From Mucidula mucida (taxonomy: Eukaryota > Basidiomycota > Agaricomycetes > Agaricales > Physalacriaceae): a DNA stretch of 64,000 nucleotides. Positions 12,601 through 24,320 of the stretch are shown piece after piece (the stretch's first letter is position 1; each line of letters begins with the position of its first letter). The stretch lies in contig JADNYV010000101.1 of NCBI GenBank assembly GCA_015501055.1, positions 1 through 64,000 on the forward strand. Direction: 5' to 3'. The translations under genes and the position numbers were made by a program. The notes under the pieces were generated by a model that did no database searches, had not been told where the DNA came from, and saw only the letters and a program-made list of their open reading frames with translations.

Positions 12601-13019
12601 GCGGAAGAAACCCATTTGCGTCAGCCAAGCACCAAGGGCGGTGAATATCGCGGAGAGAACATAGAACCGCCATGTGAGCACAGGCATATCCAGGTCGTCC
12701 TCAAAGTCGCACAGTTCGCGCACGATTTGAGGAAGAACGCTATAGGCCGGGTCGGCGTCATCACCTACAAAAGACGATACATCAATACATCACCCGCCGA
12801 ATCAATAGTTACATACCTTTGATATCCAACACGTGGTCGTCGAGCTCGTCCAAGGGCTTATCCTGTTGTGCAGCTCTCCGCCCGACTCTGCGACATCTAC
12901 TTTCTCATCCAGGGAGCTCTTCTCGCTGGACTTGTCGTGGGGCAGCGCCCCGTGTACGGAACATCGTCCATGAGAACCGGGTTGGCGCCTTCGGCGCGAT
13001 AAAACAGCGTCGATGCCAT
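9620..13019 (-). CDS. oligopeptide transporter, OPT family (about 14 exons)
   Basis: A full-length OPT transporter, a plasma-membrane proton-coupled importer of small peptides, can be traced through many short exons. The start is ATG at 13019 (MASTLFYRAEG). A 69-nt intron then leads to DKPLDELDDHVLDIKG, followed by the acidic N-terminal region (LPQIVRELCDFEDD) and the first helix (VLSAIFTALGAW). The family signature LNPGPFNVKEHV is at about 12370-12330. Later landmarks are AVFYDAPMNGWLAIL, SWSYFPFW-like IYYPYWAQVNIFAAG, GGPKRLFN, PKWGFNRVSVPIFG, YNFWKKYAYISGAAADTG and the C-terminal SMPAWWGNNADSVER. The last exon, after a GTATGT...ATAG intron, ends RCFYPSTGKLPVT with TAG at 9620-9622. No disabling mutation was noticed. 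It is a conventional neighbour of the mating genes, not a known part of the pheromone pathway. Confidence 0.93.
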
Positions 13020-14050
13020 CAGACGAGGGTAGAAGGAAGCAGAGACGCTCGCGGATATACAACCAAACCGCCAAGCTACTTATACTAGATAGTGAACATG
13101 AGCCATATGATGATAAGGGAGGGATGCCATACTTTGACGGCTGGATCGGCCATCTTATCTTGCGCAATTCTATACTGCGCCGGAGCGAGTAAGTGGTATT
13201 TAAGACGCCTTCGGCGTGCGATAAGTCGCCCATGAAGGGAAACAGCAGGAAGATTTTCGGCCACGTGCAAGTGCTCTGGCATGTGACGTTCGCGATCGGA
13301 CGTGCTATGCGTTGAAGTATAGAGGAGAAAAATGCATGAAGAGAGCTTTAGACCACTCCAGAGCATGTTCTCCTCAGTCCGGAGAGATAATGACTCGCAT
13401 ACGAGGCGCAATTTGACGTCAATTATGAGTTGTATTTTCTTTCAAGGCACATCCGAGGCTTGGCCACATGTAGTTAAGTATCCGACGGTTCCTGATGCGA
13501 GATCCTCTGAGAATACTTATCTCTTCCTGGACTCCGACTTGAGAGCCAGTGGCTTATCACCTCTTATCACTGAAGGGTTCCTAGTGGTCTCCGAGGTAGA
13601 TCATCTGACAATTGGCGCACTTTTTCGTCTGGCGGGTGACGGATCGCGGATGCATCCGGTATTTCGCGTTGTGGGTGCTTGCGTGTGGATTATTACATTA
13701 ATAGCCTCTACCAGCCTCTACCCCCAAACTCCCATGCTCCCATGCATATTGCCATCCAGTCCGCCGCACGCGCACACATAGATTCAGGGTATGAATCTTG
13801 GAGCTCAGATATATGCGTTGCACCATAGCATGCCTCTAATCGCTAGATCTCACGCCATCGCGCCTGTAAATGGTATTTACCTGAATAAACATTTTCCCCG
13901 ACGCTTACATGAAATACTATGCCCTTAGGGCAGAGTGCGACGAGCGGGCTTGAAGCCCGGAGGATGTTTGTCGCCTCTTTGCTCTCACTACGAAGCAATG
14001 AATGCGCATTTGTTTATCCGTGTTTTCGTAGCGAAGTGCATGGTCCGAGC
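13020..14050. other. upstream region of the transporter, no gene recognised
   Basis: A plus-strand open frame of 149 codons at 13332-13781 has no recognisable motif and uneven composition. I would not call it a gene. The rest holds no convincing feature. Confidence 0.3.
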
Positions 14051-14190
14051 GTGGGAATATAGGCCAATCTTCTCTTCGAGTCCTCCGATGGTACGAGATA
14101 TGATACTGCGTATATTCGTCTCGGGCGCATGACTCATTCATACTTTCTCAGATCGCAAAACGTTCGGCTAGCTCTAACCCAGTGCGATCG
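14051..14190 (+). pseudogene. 5' fragment of the F-box gene family
   Basis: The sequence GTGGGAATATAGGCCAATCT and, about 100 nt later, AAAACGTTCGGCTAGCTCTA followed by CCCAGTGCGA match the leader and the start of exon 2 of the F-box copy at 49783-51111 in the same order. The ATG/F-box exon between them is eroded and nothing downstream is kept. It is a short relic of a third copy. Confidence 0.55.
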
Positions 14191-15769
14191 AGTCATTCTT
14201 TTAGCGCGTACAATGACTGCTTTCAGGAAGTAATTGCCCAAGTCCGTTTTCCTGTCCAGCGAGGCAAAAACACAATTAGTCCGTTCTGTGGCTCACTGGT
14301 ATAGGTGTACCAGACTGTAGCGCGCCGCGTCACCAAGCAAATTCTTTCGCCGGGGGGAAAGGTACCTTGAGCATGCTCAGGCAGTCGATTCAAGTTGTAC
14401 GATGTGTGCGTCTTCTCCTCGTTAGGAAGGATTTGGCTACCGCTAGATGGGAGCCTGGTTAGCCTAACGGCTTACAGTAGATTCATATATAGGGACCAAA
14501 GTTTTCTTGTCTTGCCGCTTCGCGATATGGCTATTGACTTCCTCGTCCCCTACTCTTTCACGATCTCATGAGTGTACAGGAATCGTAGCCGTCCGGTCCT
14601 CCTCGCGAGCCCACGCTTGGTGTATGGTTTATCGCCTCTATCTTGATTATTAAAGTATAGACGGGGTGTGAATAAGCCACCTGGCCAGGTGAAATCGATC
14701 CTTGATCATGCTTTTGGACTCGCATCGGCTCTGTGTAATTTTTTCCTTCAACGAAGCGAGGCCGTCTAATCAAGCGAATAAATCGCTATGAAATCACACT
14801 CCGTGTTTCATAGATTTTGCTTGTAAGCCTTCCGGAACATGTGGTGTGGTAGCCGCCGTTGATGTCAGGTGTGTATTGCTACAACGGATACCGCCAATCC
14901 CAAAAAGTAGGTCATGTGTTTGGCCAGATGGGCGTGCAGCAAGAGGCTTGTCGCACTCCTTAGCGCTGGAAAGGTGTAGTCGACGTTATGGGGACCGATC
15001 GTCGAACGGTTTATGGTCGTGCATTCATCATCACTAGATATCCTCATTATTTTGTTTATGCAAAGTCAGTTGCAAGGGAAGGTAGCAAGGCCTCAACAAG
15101 TCGAGTCTTCTAAGCCTACGTAGTACAACAGGTAGTACTAGACTTCATGGATTTTGTGCCTTGCATTGTTTTGTTTCTACTTCCGTGGAGAGATGCATAC
15201 TTTCTCGTTTTCATCAGGAAGGTTCACGCTGAGGACATCGAGTTCATTGGCTGTCTAAGGCGTGAGCACTAGGAAACCAATGGACGAAGGCTGGGATGTC
15301 ACAGAGACATCCACTCCCTCTCGGGAGAGGAAGCGAATCCAGGATTTGACTCACCACCAGAAACAAGGCGATATCTCCTCTCGGAGCGAGCACGCCGCAT
15401 ACAGGTGGGGACGTGTCTTTTGGAAGGAATGAGTCAAATACTTCGTGAGCGGGAAAGGTTCGGAGGAAAACACAGGCATACCAGTCGCGTGACTGACTAG
15501 TATGTGCCTATCGTTGTTCATCTAGACGTCGCGTCTCCCAGAGTCCTGGTGATGACGGGATAACGAAGGGCGGGCGTTTGGGGGTCGTGCTTGATATCAC
15601 GCCAGCGTCATTGGTGTGCGTACTCGTGCGTGTTGGCATCCAACTCTACTCAATGTATGCCACGCCGTGAATCAAATCGATTATATTCCATAAATAATTT
15701 CACAGATACACAGTTACGCGCCTGAATGATGTCGTCAGTCGAGAGTGGTCAATGTACCGAAGGACAATT
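14191..15769. repeat. degenerate dispersed repeats, no gene
   Basis: The part from about 14830 to 15060 resembles 18540-18840: both contain a short AACGGATAC motif followed about 100 nt later by a GACCGATCGTC / GACAGATCGTC hairpin-like stretch, and then TTTTGTTTATG. The same hairpin motif recurs in the large repeat arms (for example 30450). A 51-codon frame at 15280 and the other open frames are unremarkable. Confidence 0.4.
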
Positions 15770-16950
15770 TAGTAACAGACCAGTCCAAAGCGTCCGGATC
15801 CAAATCGAAATCAATAGCACGAGTTTTCGAAAGGCGTGGGTACGAGCATAACTCCGTAGAGTTTATGGGAGAGTACAGGCGGTCGCGCGACAGCGTAGCG
15901 ACTGCCAGGACAGGAGGGAAATTGTGGTAGAAGATTCCGTGAGTCCTAGGACAACGATGACATCGGCACATTTGTCAAGGGAAGAAGACGGGACAATCGA
16001 TGTGTGGCGTGGCAGAACAATCAAATCCTTAACAGTAACAAGGAGCTAGAGAAGCGAGCGGTCAACTGAGAGCGCTGATGTGCGCTGCATCAAGGGAGAG
16101 AGAGTCTGCTTCAACGAGTTAGTACTTGAATTCAGAGAACAAGATAACGTACTTACTTGGCCCGGTTCACCGCCCACACGTCCCAACCCGTCCATGAATC
16201 CGATTGCTGCAAGATACAGATTCGGCATTAGCAACGGATAGAGTCAAATTCTACGAAGATCTGATACCAATACAAGGGAACTAAGGAAAACGGGTGACAG
16301 GCGTTGAAGGAAACCAACCATTCGCACGAAGAAAGCCGGGCCAGCGAACGCTGGAGTAGTCCAAGATGGCGTCTTCTGCAGCTCTGTTGACGGTGGAATT
16401 TCTCCAGAGGCGGCTCCGCGTTCTGGAACAGAGATTGGGACCAGAGGAAAGAAACGTACCGTACTTGAAGCCCGAATTGCCGAAAGCATCAAATGGAATC
16501 AGAACATACACCCGGACGAAATGCTGGCGGTCTTCCGACGCTGCCACACATCATTTGAGATGGTTGAAATTGCGCGCCAGTCTGAATGCTCTGCATGCGG
16601 CTCGGAGAGATGACGACTCACACAATGGAGCGACATATATGACAAAGATCTAGGGCCAAGTGAATGCACGGCAAAGTAGTCGATGCCAGACGCGCTAACT
16701 GCAGACAAATTGTGTTGAAACTGTTGGACATTGTGGGAAGCAGCAAAGCCTGATCCGGATTAATGTGATCGACGTCCTTTCCTCTTGCCATCATGTCCGA
16801 TGTCGTCTCAATGTTTAATGGTCTACGTAGGTCCCTGTGTGGCCAGTCTTCTGGTACGACACCAGATACCTCTGGCCGCTTTCTCCGTTCAACACGCACC
16901 CTTCTGTCTGTCTGAAACCCTGTTCCGGCAACGAATCTGGACAACCTGAG
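15770..16950. repeat. copy 1 of an unrecognised gene-like repeat family
   Basis: This segment shares blocks, in the same order, with 26330-26850 and 28880-29760. One is a stretch whose minus-strand translation contains KTRAID; another is GAAGAAGACGGGACAATC and its variants; a third contains AACAGTAACAAG. Several blocks end in plausible splice sites on the minus strand, so the ancestor may have been an intron-containing gene. The frames are broken and I cannot name the product. Confidence 0.45.
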
Positions 16951-18963
16951 CTTGTTGGGGAACCTACCTGGACGCCCTTTCGCAACTCTGACCCCAATTC
17001 TCGCGGGTCTAGTGGTTTCTTGATCACCGTCTAGTCGCCCACCTGCTCTGCGGTGTACACGTCGGGAACCGTATTCATGAAGTTTGAGGATGTCAAACGG
17101 ATACGAATTTACAGCGGTGAGGTATTCAACCTGGATGTGTCAACACGCTGACACTATGATCTTCTGCAGAGGACGGGGAGAGCGCGCTTAACGAGAAAGA
17201 TGACCGTAAGACGGAGACCGACCATTGAACAGAGATTGACCGTCGGAGTGTGTAAGCGTCCAATCGTTGCCTCGATTCAGGTCCCCGTGTAGAAATCTTT
17301 CTGTGGTGCACTCTCCAGAAGGTCAAGTCTCTCTCTATCTCTATACCGATTATATAATACTGATTTACCGTTGTATAGACGTTAATATGGAGCTATTCAA
17401 GCAGAATCGAGATTCGATATCCGTGTGCCGTCATTCTCTCGGATATCGCCCTGCGATCGCTGTTATGATGGGCGGCCTTTCGGACTGTCTACGCTATGTA
17501 CTACAATGTGATGTATGTCTTTCGATTCCTACTCCGCGTCGAATGGAGGATGGGAAGTCAATTCCGATCATGTCAACTATCTCGAGCGCGCACGAGTAAT
17601 GACGGGCCCAGACGTATGTCTGAGATATCAAACACTAGGTATAAAGGCCACCAGAACGGTTGTCAATTTCATCATCCTCCTTTCCTTGTTACCATTATGC
17701 CCCGTCGCTTGTAACTCCCCAGGATATGCCCCCGACTTCCAAGCTTCAGTACATCGCTTCAGCCAACCAAACTCACCAGTCTGTCTGTGCAAGTTATCAA
17801 GCTACGTGAACGCCTTCTCCCACTTGTGCTAGGCCAAGGAGCCCACCTCGTCATCTGGAGGGGACAGGTACTTTTACGCACAGCGTCGTTTCAACTTGTG
17901 ATGCCTCCTCGTCATCTCTGCTGTCTCCTACTTAGCCTAACTGCTAAGACAAGACTTATCATGATTGGAAGCACTATTTTGTGCCTTGCAGCGATCATTC
18001 GCTTGCTGTTCGATGCTCTGTCCCCTTTTTCTAACGATACCTCAGAGCTCTCGGCTTCAGGTTGGTGTGCAACTCGTCTTGTCTGGTCGACCCCATGGCT
18101 GTGGCTCGGACATTTTGTAGACACATCTTCATCCCAGAGCTGAGTGTTACTTGCTACAGCACATGTCAAGAATAGTAGGAATCTATATTGGGGCTAGTTT
18201 ATTAAGCGGATTGCCACGAATACTTTGGGAGAAGTTGTCGTAGGCAAGTTGGTCTAAGTACGAGTGCCTGGTCCTGGATACCGAGTTCTTCCATGTCGTG
18301 TAATATGAACCGTACAGCGAACAGCGAACTAGATCTGTCTCGAAGTATTTACCCATCGTTCATCTGGAGCACTCCGGCACGGGCTTGTATTTTGATTTCA
18401 AGCTGCACCGTGGATAGCTGCCGATTTGAGGTTTTTTTTCACGTCTAATCTAAGCTTGATGTAGAATTTCGTGCGCGAGGTCGTCTGGTCAAGCGCAATA
18501 GAGTTCCCTCGACAAGTCTTTTCTCTTATGAGTACTTACATGTGGGTGTGGTGGCCCGCCGTTAAAACCAGGCGTGCTTTTCAGTATTCTTGTTGAACGG
18601 ATACTGCAGCGCCGCAAAAAAAGTCCTACGATGTTCGGCCAACTCGATTCTGCTTAGCGCTTGGAAGCAATACTTAGTCTGTGAATTTAGAAGCCGTTCC
18701 GCGGACAGATCGTCAAACGGTCTGTGGTTGTCAATCCAGGGTGCCGATTCTTTTGTTTATGTAGATCTGATTGCAGTAGAAACATTACAAAACCCTCGAC
18801 TACTCGAGTTTTCCAAGTATAGCACGACGACTACTGCACTTGATAAGTGTTCCAATCCATTTTTGTGGTCTTTTTGGGTCTGGTTCATCGGCTGTACGAC
18901 GTGCTATTCTGAAGCGTACTGAGTTGGCCGAGCCATCACTACAGCAAAGACATCAACACATTA
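16951..18963. other. repeat-derived, no gene recognised
   Basis: Open frames here show no family features. A box A-like segment (GGTCGTCTGGTCAAGCGCAA) lies at about 18480 on the plus strand, and 18540-18840 resembles 14830-15060. Confidence 0.35.
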
Positions 18964-19376
18964 GCCAAGCTCAAAGCTGGCGTAGCTGGCCGTAGCTGGG
19001 CCGTAGAAATATTTCGTAGCTAGTTTCGTAGCTGGCTCAGTAAGCTGACTAAATGTGACTTAATTGTGATTTCTGTGACCTTATGTGACCCCGCCGTGCC
19101 GCCCCTCCCGACAAGCCTTCCCGCTGGCTGTAGCAATGATCTATCACCAGAAGTAACATTCCGAATAAATGATTGCATATATATAGCATCTTAACTGAAG
19201 TTCTACTACCTTCAGGAACAGTATCTTCCAGGAAATGTAGTACCCTCAGTAAGCGTGATACCGCGGCAATTTGCGGACTTTCTCGGATGCCTCGGAGTGA
19301 CTGAGGTGGCTGGCTACGAAATACGAAATATTTCTACGGCCCAGCTACGGCCAGCTACGCCAGCTTTGAACTTGGC
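18964..19376. mobile_element. MITE with about 55-bp terminal inverted repeats, TA target duplication
   Basis: The left end begins AGCCAAGCTCAAAGCTGGCG and continues through GTAGCTGGCCGTAGCTGGGC to AGAAATATTTCGTA. The right end is its near-perfect reverse complement, finishing AGCTTTGAACTTGGCT. A TA dinucleotide flanks each end (18962-18963 and 19377-19378). At about 413 bp, with no coding capacity and long inverted ends, it fits a nonautonomous Tc1/mariner-like element. GTAGCTGG is repeated several times inside both termini. Confidence 0.8.
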
Positions 19377-19479
19377 TATTGCCAGTCGACGATAAAACAA
19401 ATTCGGTCAGGAATCACTAAATCACCTTCGTATGCGTTGTTCCTCCTCTTTGCACAGTACTGATGCTTCTTCCCAGATT

Positions 19480-20000
19480 ATCACCCTTCCTATACGCACC
19501 CGGCTTCTTCGCGACGGAGAGTAATCCACCCCAGGTGTACTCCGCTCATTCCTCTGGACTAGACGAGAACAACTATGTAAATCGCATCACACGCGAGATG
19601 GAAGAGGAGAAAACGATGATGTGGAGGCGTGTGTGAATGACAGCTTGGGGAGAACGTCTATGTTAACAACGGAGAAGAGGAGAGGAGAGAGGAGCGCACC
19701 TTTATTGCAGGGACATCTCCTCTCCGTGCGCGAGTTTAATGGCGCGAGTAGCCGCGAAGAACGCTGAGACGTAGCTCGAAACGTCCTCGGGCTCCGTAGA
19801 GAGGAGGGGAAGCGAATCCGGGAAGAACGTTCCCACCTGTATGCTCGGCCAAAGCGCGTCCTCACACATCGCCGTGGAAAAGAGATTGCCTGATCAAAGT
19901 CGACACTGATGGATGAGGATGGAGACGCTGAGGAGAGAGAGGCGAGAATGACGCGACGACGAGGGACGACAATCGCAGAGACAACGGCGGTTTCATGCCA
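19480..20000 (-). pseudogene. broken copy of the short-chain dehydrogenase gene
   Basis: The 3' part (about 19490-19560) matches the C-terminal exon of the intact gene at 48438-49516, in the region corresponding to SPEESAEYMWGGLLSVAKEP. The segment near 19900 matches its 5' end. Between them most of the Rossmann domain is missing, and an intron-like segment remains at about 19640-19700, so this is a DNA-level duplicate that decayed. Confidence 0.65.
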
Positions 20001-20607
20001 AGATGGGCGCCCTCATCGCGCAGAGCTATCCTATCGACCCGGTTGCATATTTCTTCCGAGTCATACTCTGCTTGGAAGAATGGATGGTCACGATGAAGGG
20101 TAGACAGAGCGCGATAATGGCGTGAGAAGGCGATGCCTGCCGGTCATTTTTTCGGGTCGTCTTGCCGAGAAGAGCTCTGTTGCTTCCTGTACTGACACCG
20201 AGGAGCTCTTGACCGTTTCTGATATTGGGGTAACACTATTGGACGTAGCGGGGACATCTGCGTACACGCCTACCTGTCCTACCTTCTTCATCGCCACCCC
20301 TAACACTTGCCAAAGACGGGTCCCATCAAGTAAATCCCAACTTCCAAAGGGAAATGACAATCCAAAAAGATCCTAAGATCCCTATATCGACGGTTGACTG
20401 TTTCACCAATTAGCCATTATGTTGAGATAGCAGATACAAAGACAAGAAAATGGAAGACATGTACAAGAAACAGTTTTGAAAGTGATCAGAGTGTCTCTTG
20501 GAAAATTGAGAAGAAATATCCACTATAAGTACAAGCTACTTTATCCGCTTGGGCCTCATCTTCGAGGTGTGCTGCAAGTAATAGATAATGTGCCATGAGC
20601 GGAGCAG
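20001..20607. other. intergenic, no gene seen
   Basis: Short overlapping frames on both strands have no family resemblance. Confidence 0.35.
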
Positions 20608-22021
20608 TCATCCACGCCAAGCCCGAATCTCTTCCAAGAGTCTCTGAAACATAGCTTGTTAATGAGAGTCAACACCGAAAGAGAGGCAAGACATACCGCA
20701 GCTCCAGTTGACGCTGGGCAAGAAATGACGCATTGCTTTAGATTCGGACAAGCTGCAAGAGCAACCATATCAGCGGCCTCCATTAGCCATTCGCCACCTT
20801 CCGCCAGTGGGATGGCGTTGACATCGAGTTTTTTCAGCGAACTCGCATGCCGTTCTACAACTTGGGTCCAAAAACGTCTGCCCATGGGACACCTCCCGAA
20901 TGAAGGGTTATTCGCAGTCGCGTCCCATGACAAAGAGATCTCCTGGATGGTATCGACGTACGAGGAAGCATATCTAAGGAACGCGTCCCCGACGGGGCTG
21001 TTGTGCATGCTGATGACGCGCAAGTGGATCTTCTCCTCGGTAAACGCATCCCAGAGGGCATCGGAAACATTATACATGTTGTACAGACCAAAATTCACGA
21101 CGCCATGCAGGAATGGCATCATGCCGTGTACCACCTCCGGCGAAATCGTCAAGCATTTCATGCGCACCGTATGTAGCTGGCGCAGATGCATCTTGGGATC
21201 CAGGCCGCATGAGCTGAATATTGAACCCATCATATCGGGGAATCGATGTGTGTAACCACGCCCGGCGCCAAACGCGAACTCTCGTAGGTCAAGGTTGTCC
21301 GCCAGAAGGCGGGAAATGAAGCGAGTCGGGTCCTGCGGGACGTACAGACTGAAGTTCAAGTGCAAGCTCTGAAGGCGACTGAACACACAAAACCGACGTG
21401 GAATTGCCTGCCTCGGCTCATCGAAGCAGTCAAGGACAGCGAGCGTGATGAAGGTGTGAGCTGGTAGGCGTTCCATGAGGAGGCGAAGAGTTTTGTCATT
21501 CCTTGGTGTAGGCCCACTTCGTAAGTGCACGGAGATGCTGCGCGTGGATGTCAACTGTTGTATTGACGCAGGAGCATATGTAAACAAGCATGATTTAGTA
21601 CTCACGTTAGTCTTCGAAGGGAGGGAAATCGTTTCTTAGAAGCCGCCCGCAGCAGGAGTCGCGATAGCTTTGCGGTGCCACGATCTGGCGCATTGTATAG
21701 GCGTGCGATGAGTGTTTTTGGATAGTCTTTCTGAATTACGAGAGAGATGTGCCGAATGTGGTTGCCGAGGTCCGTTTGTCCTTCTGCGAGTGCCTGAAGA
21801 AAAGAGGGGTCCCCGCATCGCGATTCCACCTCTAGGTCTTGAAAAAGAAGGGCTGTTGCTGCTCCGTGCGCACTGGGTAGAGCGAGCCGGACGCTTTTCA
21901 ATGTTGCGCGATCCCGGTTGATCTGACAGCGTAAGAATGAGCGGTAATCTTTGAGCACCAGAAAGTCACATACGTAACGGAATATCTTGTACCATAATTC
22001 AACGGAGACTCGTGAAGCCAT
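20608..22021 (-). CDS. F-box protein with leucine-rich-like C-terminal region (good copy)
   Basis: Four exons can be placed with consistent phases: 21974-22021, 21606-21922, 20697-21537 and 20608-20643, totalling 1242 nt for 413 residues. The introns of 51, 68 and 53 nt start GTATGT, GTGAGT and GTATGT. The N-terminus MASRVSVELWYKIFRY joined to INRDRATLKSVRLA is a short F-box-type motif (P/S-V-E-L-W-x-x-I) that normally contacts Skp1 in an SCF ubiquitin ligase. The rest has spaced Leu-rich stretches (for example LRQLHTVRMKCLTISPEV, SSLKKLDVNAIPLAEGGEW) typical of the very large F-box/LRR-like families of agaricomycetes. Target and role are unknown. If the last intron is not spliced, the open frame continues to 20556. 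A second copy is at 49783-51111. Confidence 0.8.
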
Positions 22022-22569
22022 GGCAGCAGTTCGTGGAGGGAAGAGGGAGATTGACCTGTATTCCCACGGAATGCCATGTACGGTACCATAGGTCCGATAA
22101 CTCCGACAAGACAGCTCTCGTCAGTGCCGTTTAAGTAATTCTGTCCCTCCTACATCCTCTCTCTAAAGAATCCTCGAAGAAGATTGCTACTGAATTGATA
22201 CACACTGCTATTCGTCAAGGACGGTTTCTTGATTCATCTGGACGCGATTAAGTAAACCTAAAGGCTAGCCGAAAGCTCGGGGATCGTGGTAGTTATGTGC
22301 GATCTGTGGTGGATCAAAAAAGGGGACAGAGACTGTGATAAGTTGAAAAGGATGAGTACTCATCCAATTGGTCTGCAAATGCATCGACATACTCGTGAGC
22401 TGAATTGCATAGCTCGGTATTCCGCCCACTCACTAATAAGTGGTAGATGTGTCCAGGATAAGAATGGCTTCTTACAGAGGTCCAAACGCAGTTAGAGGAT
22501 GGATAAGAAAACCGTGAAGAAGCATGTCGAGGAGAGTCTTGAGTGCCGCTCAAATGAGCAAGAATCGAA
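22022..22569. other. leader and spacer upstream of the F-box gene
   Basis: The first about 70 nt (22022-22090) are shared with the leader of the second F-box copy (49690-49780), including ATTCCGTGGGAATACAGG on the other side. The remainder shows no gene. Confidence 0.4.
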
Positions 22570-24320
22570 TGAAAACACGAACGAACACAGTGACTCCACC
22601 GGCCCAGGAGAGACTCTGTCACACCTCCTTTTCGAAGAGTCGTCCGAGACGATGGCACCGGAGAGGTGGGAGAACAGCGCTGCTACTTGTCTTACAAGTA
22701 CACTGTCAGATCGATTCGTGTCAGCCAAAGAACATGAGGTCATAGAGAACCCACATACAGATGTATTTACGCAGAAATAGCGCTTAGCTTCAGAGGGTGA
22801 GTATCTGTCGATCCAGTCTCCTTGGAGGGCCAACGCATCGAGAAACTCGCTCTACATCGTTTGGACTTTTCCCCCGCGGCGAAGTAGGTGCATATCATCA
22901 AGATCTTTGTCTGAGAGGAAGACAAGAATAACAGAGACGAATGTAGTTGGGAAATCAAAACGGGGAACACCATGTGCAACTCGCTCTTACCTGTACCCGA
23001 CGAATTGACAAAGTCGTTATGGTGAAGCCGAGGTTCAAGTCGAATGAAGCTCTGGATGAAAGGGTATACGAGTGCCATTCGGAGGCCGCCGCAGGTAAGG
23101 GATATGTTGAAGACGCTAGTTTCCTGGACTATCATTATACCCAACGCGATTGACTTCCTTCAGCGCAGCCGCGAAACACTTCATCGAAAGCCTATGCGCA
23201 AAGACATCTTGAAATGTCGTTTGCTATCATAGAGCGGCGCTCGTCGTTACTCCTTCTTCTCATCTGGAAGAACACATACCCATCGTCGACTCGAGAATCG
23301 AGACGAGACAGTTTTGTCTTCGGCAAGCCCAAGTCCAAACTCTGAGACCGGAAGCCCTCCCAGCATCAATAGATCGCTCCAGTATTGCCTGTTAAACGCG
23401 GAGACTGGTGTTCTTCGCAGGATATGGCGGCTACCACGAGAGCGTCAAGAGCCTCCGACAGTGCATCATGCACCATATCGGATGCCCATATCCACGTATA
23501 TCGTATAAGAAGTAGGAGATGATTAGGCGTATAAAGCACCCGCGAAACTCGCGGTAAAGAAAACAAGCGAAGAGAAAGGACCGATACAAATTGTGTTACC
23601 CGAAAAACCGTCTGGGAACGAGGAAAGAAGCCCAGTCGTCGCGAAAAGGGCAAAGAGCGCAAGACGATCCAACACGAGGAAACTGTGATCCCGTGAAATC
23701 CTCTGGGATTCCCATAGAAGGAAAGAGGAACGAAACCCAACCCTCGAGAAAAGGGCAAAGAACGCAAAGACGATCCAACACAGATGCGTCTGGCATTTCT
23801 TTCTCCAAGAAGTGCTCAAGGAGCCTCATTGTGGTTAGCGAGTTACGCGTTTCCGGTAGGTCTTTCCATCCATCGTCGACCCCGCAGCTTGGGGGCGGCA
23901 GAGTATGAAGGTGACGTTGCATGATAGGCATGATCTCGGGCCATGTATGAGTGCGGAATATCTGAGCAATTTGTGACGTGGTCAAAGCATCGCCAGCGAG
24001 AGATTTCGTCGGTCTATGCGTGCGTGTTCAATGTAAGGACGACGTGGCGTCACTCTAAGAGCTGACCTTGAGAGCGTGTAGCGCTTCTGATGGTTTGAGA
24101 AGGACTGTGACATAGCGAACAAGAGCAGTGACGCCAGTAGATGACGTGGGGAGTAGAGGAGATATTTCGAAGTGGAAATGTAAGGCGGAAATCGCGTCTG
24201 GGTGGAGACGGCACCTCGGCAGGGCCGTCATCGGAGTTTGAAGATGTTAAACGTCTCTTCAACTTGCTCCCAAGTCGCAAATTGAGGCGTCCACCTTCAA
24301 CAATGTTTTTCCAAACGGTT
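22570..24320 (-). pseudogene. degenerate MYND-family gene lacking its finger
   Basis: The minus strand matches the gene at 51670-53772 over most of its length. Shared segments include IMPIMQRHLHTLP, CGVDDGW, LDRLCVLCPFL and the block translating FLDALALQGDWIDRYS. Frames change several times. The CPF-x2-DW-x-SFL block appears twice in tandem (CPFLEGWVSFLFP and CPFRDDWASFLVP). The sequence diverges before the position where the MYND finger stands in the other copy. It is upstream of the F-box gene on the same strand, whereas at 50-54 kb the order is F-box first. Most likely a relic. Confidence 0.65.

Noticed and set aside
13332..13781. 149-codon plus-strand frame upstream of the transporter
   Set aside because: No motif, no homologous exon structure, and no support from composition.
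22499..22780. Charged plus-strand frame MDKKTVKKHVEESL
   Set aside because: It is the antisense of the MYND relic, whose homology is on the minus strand.
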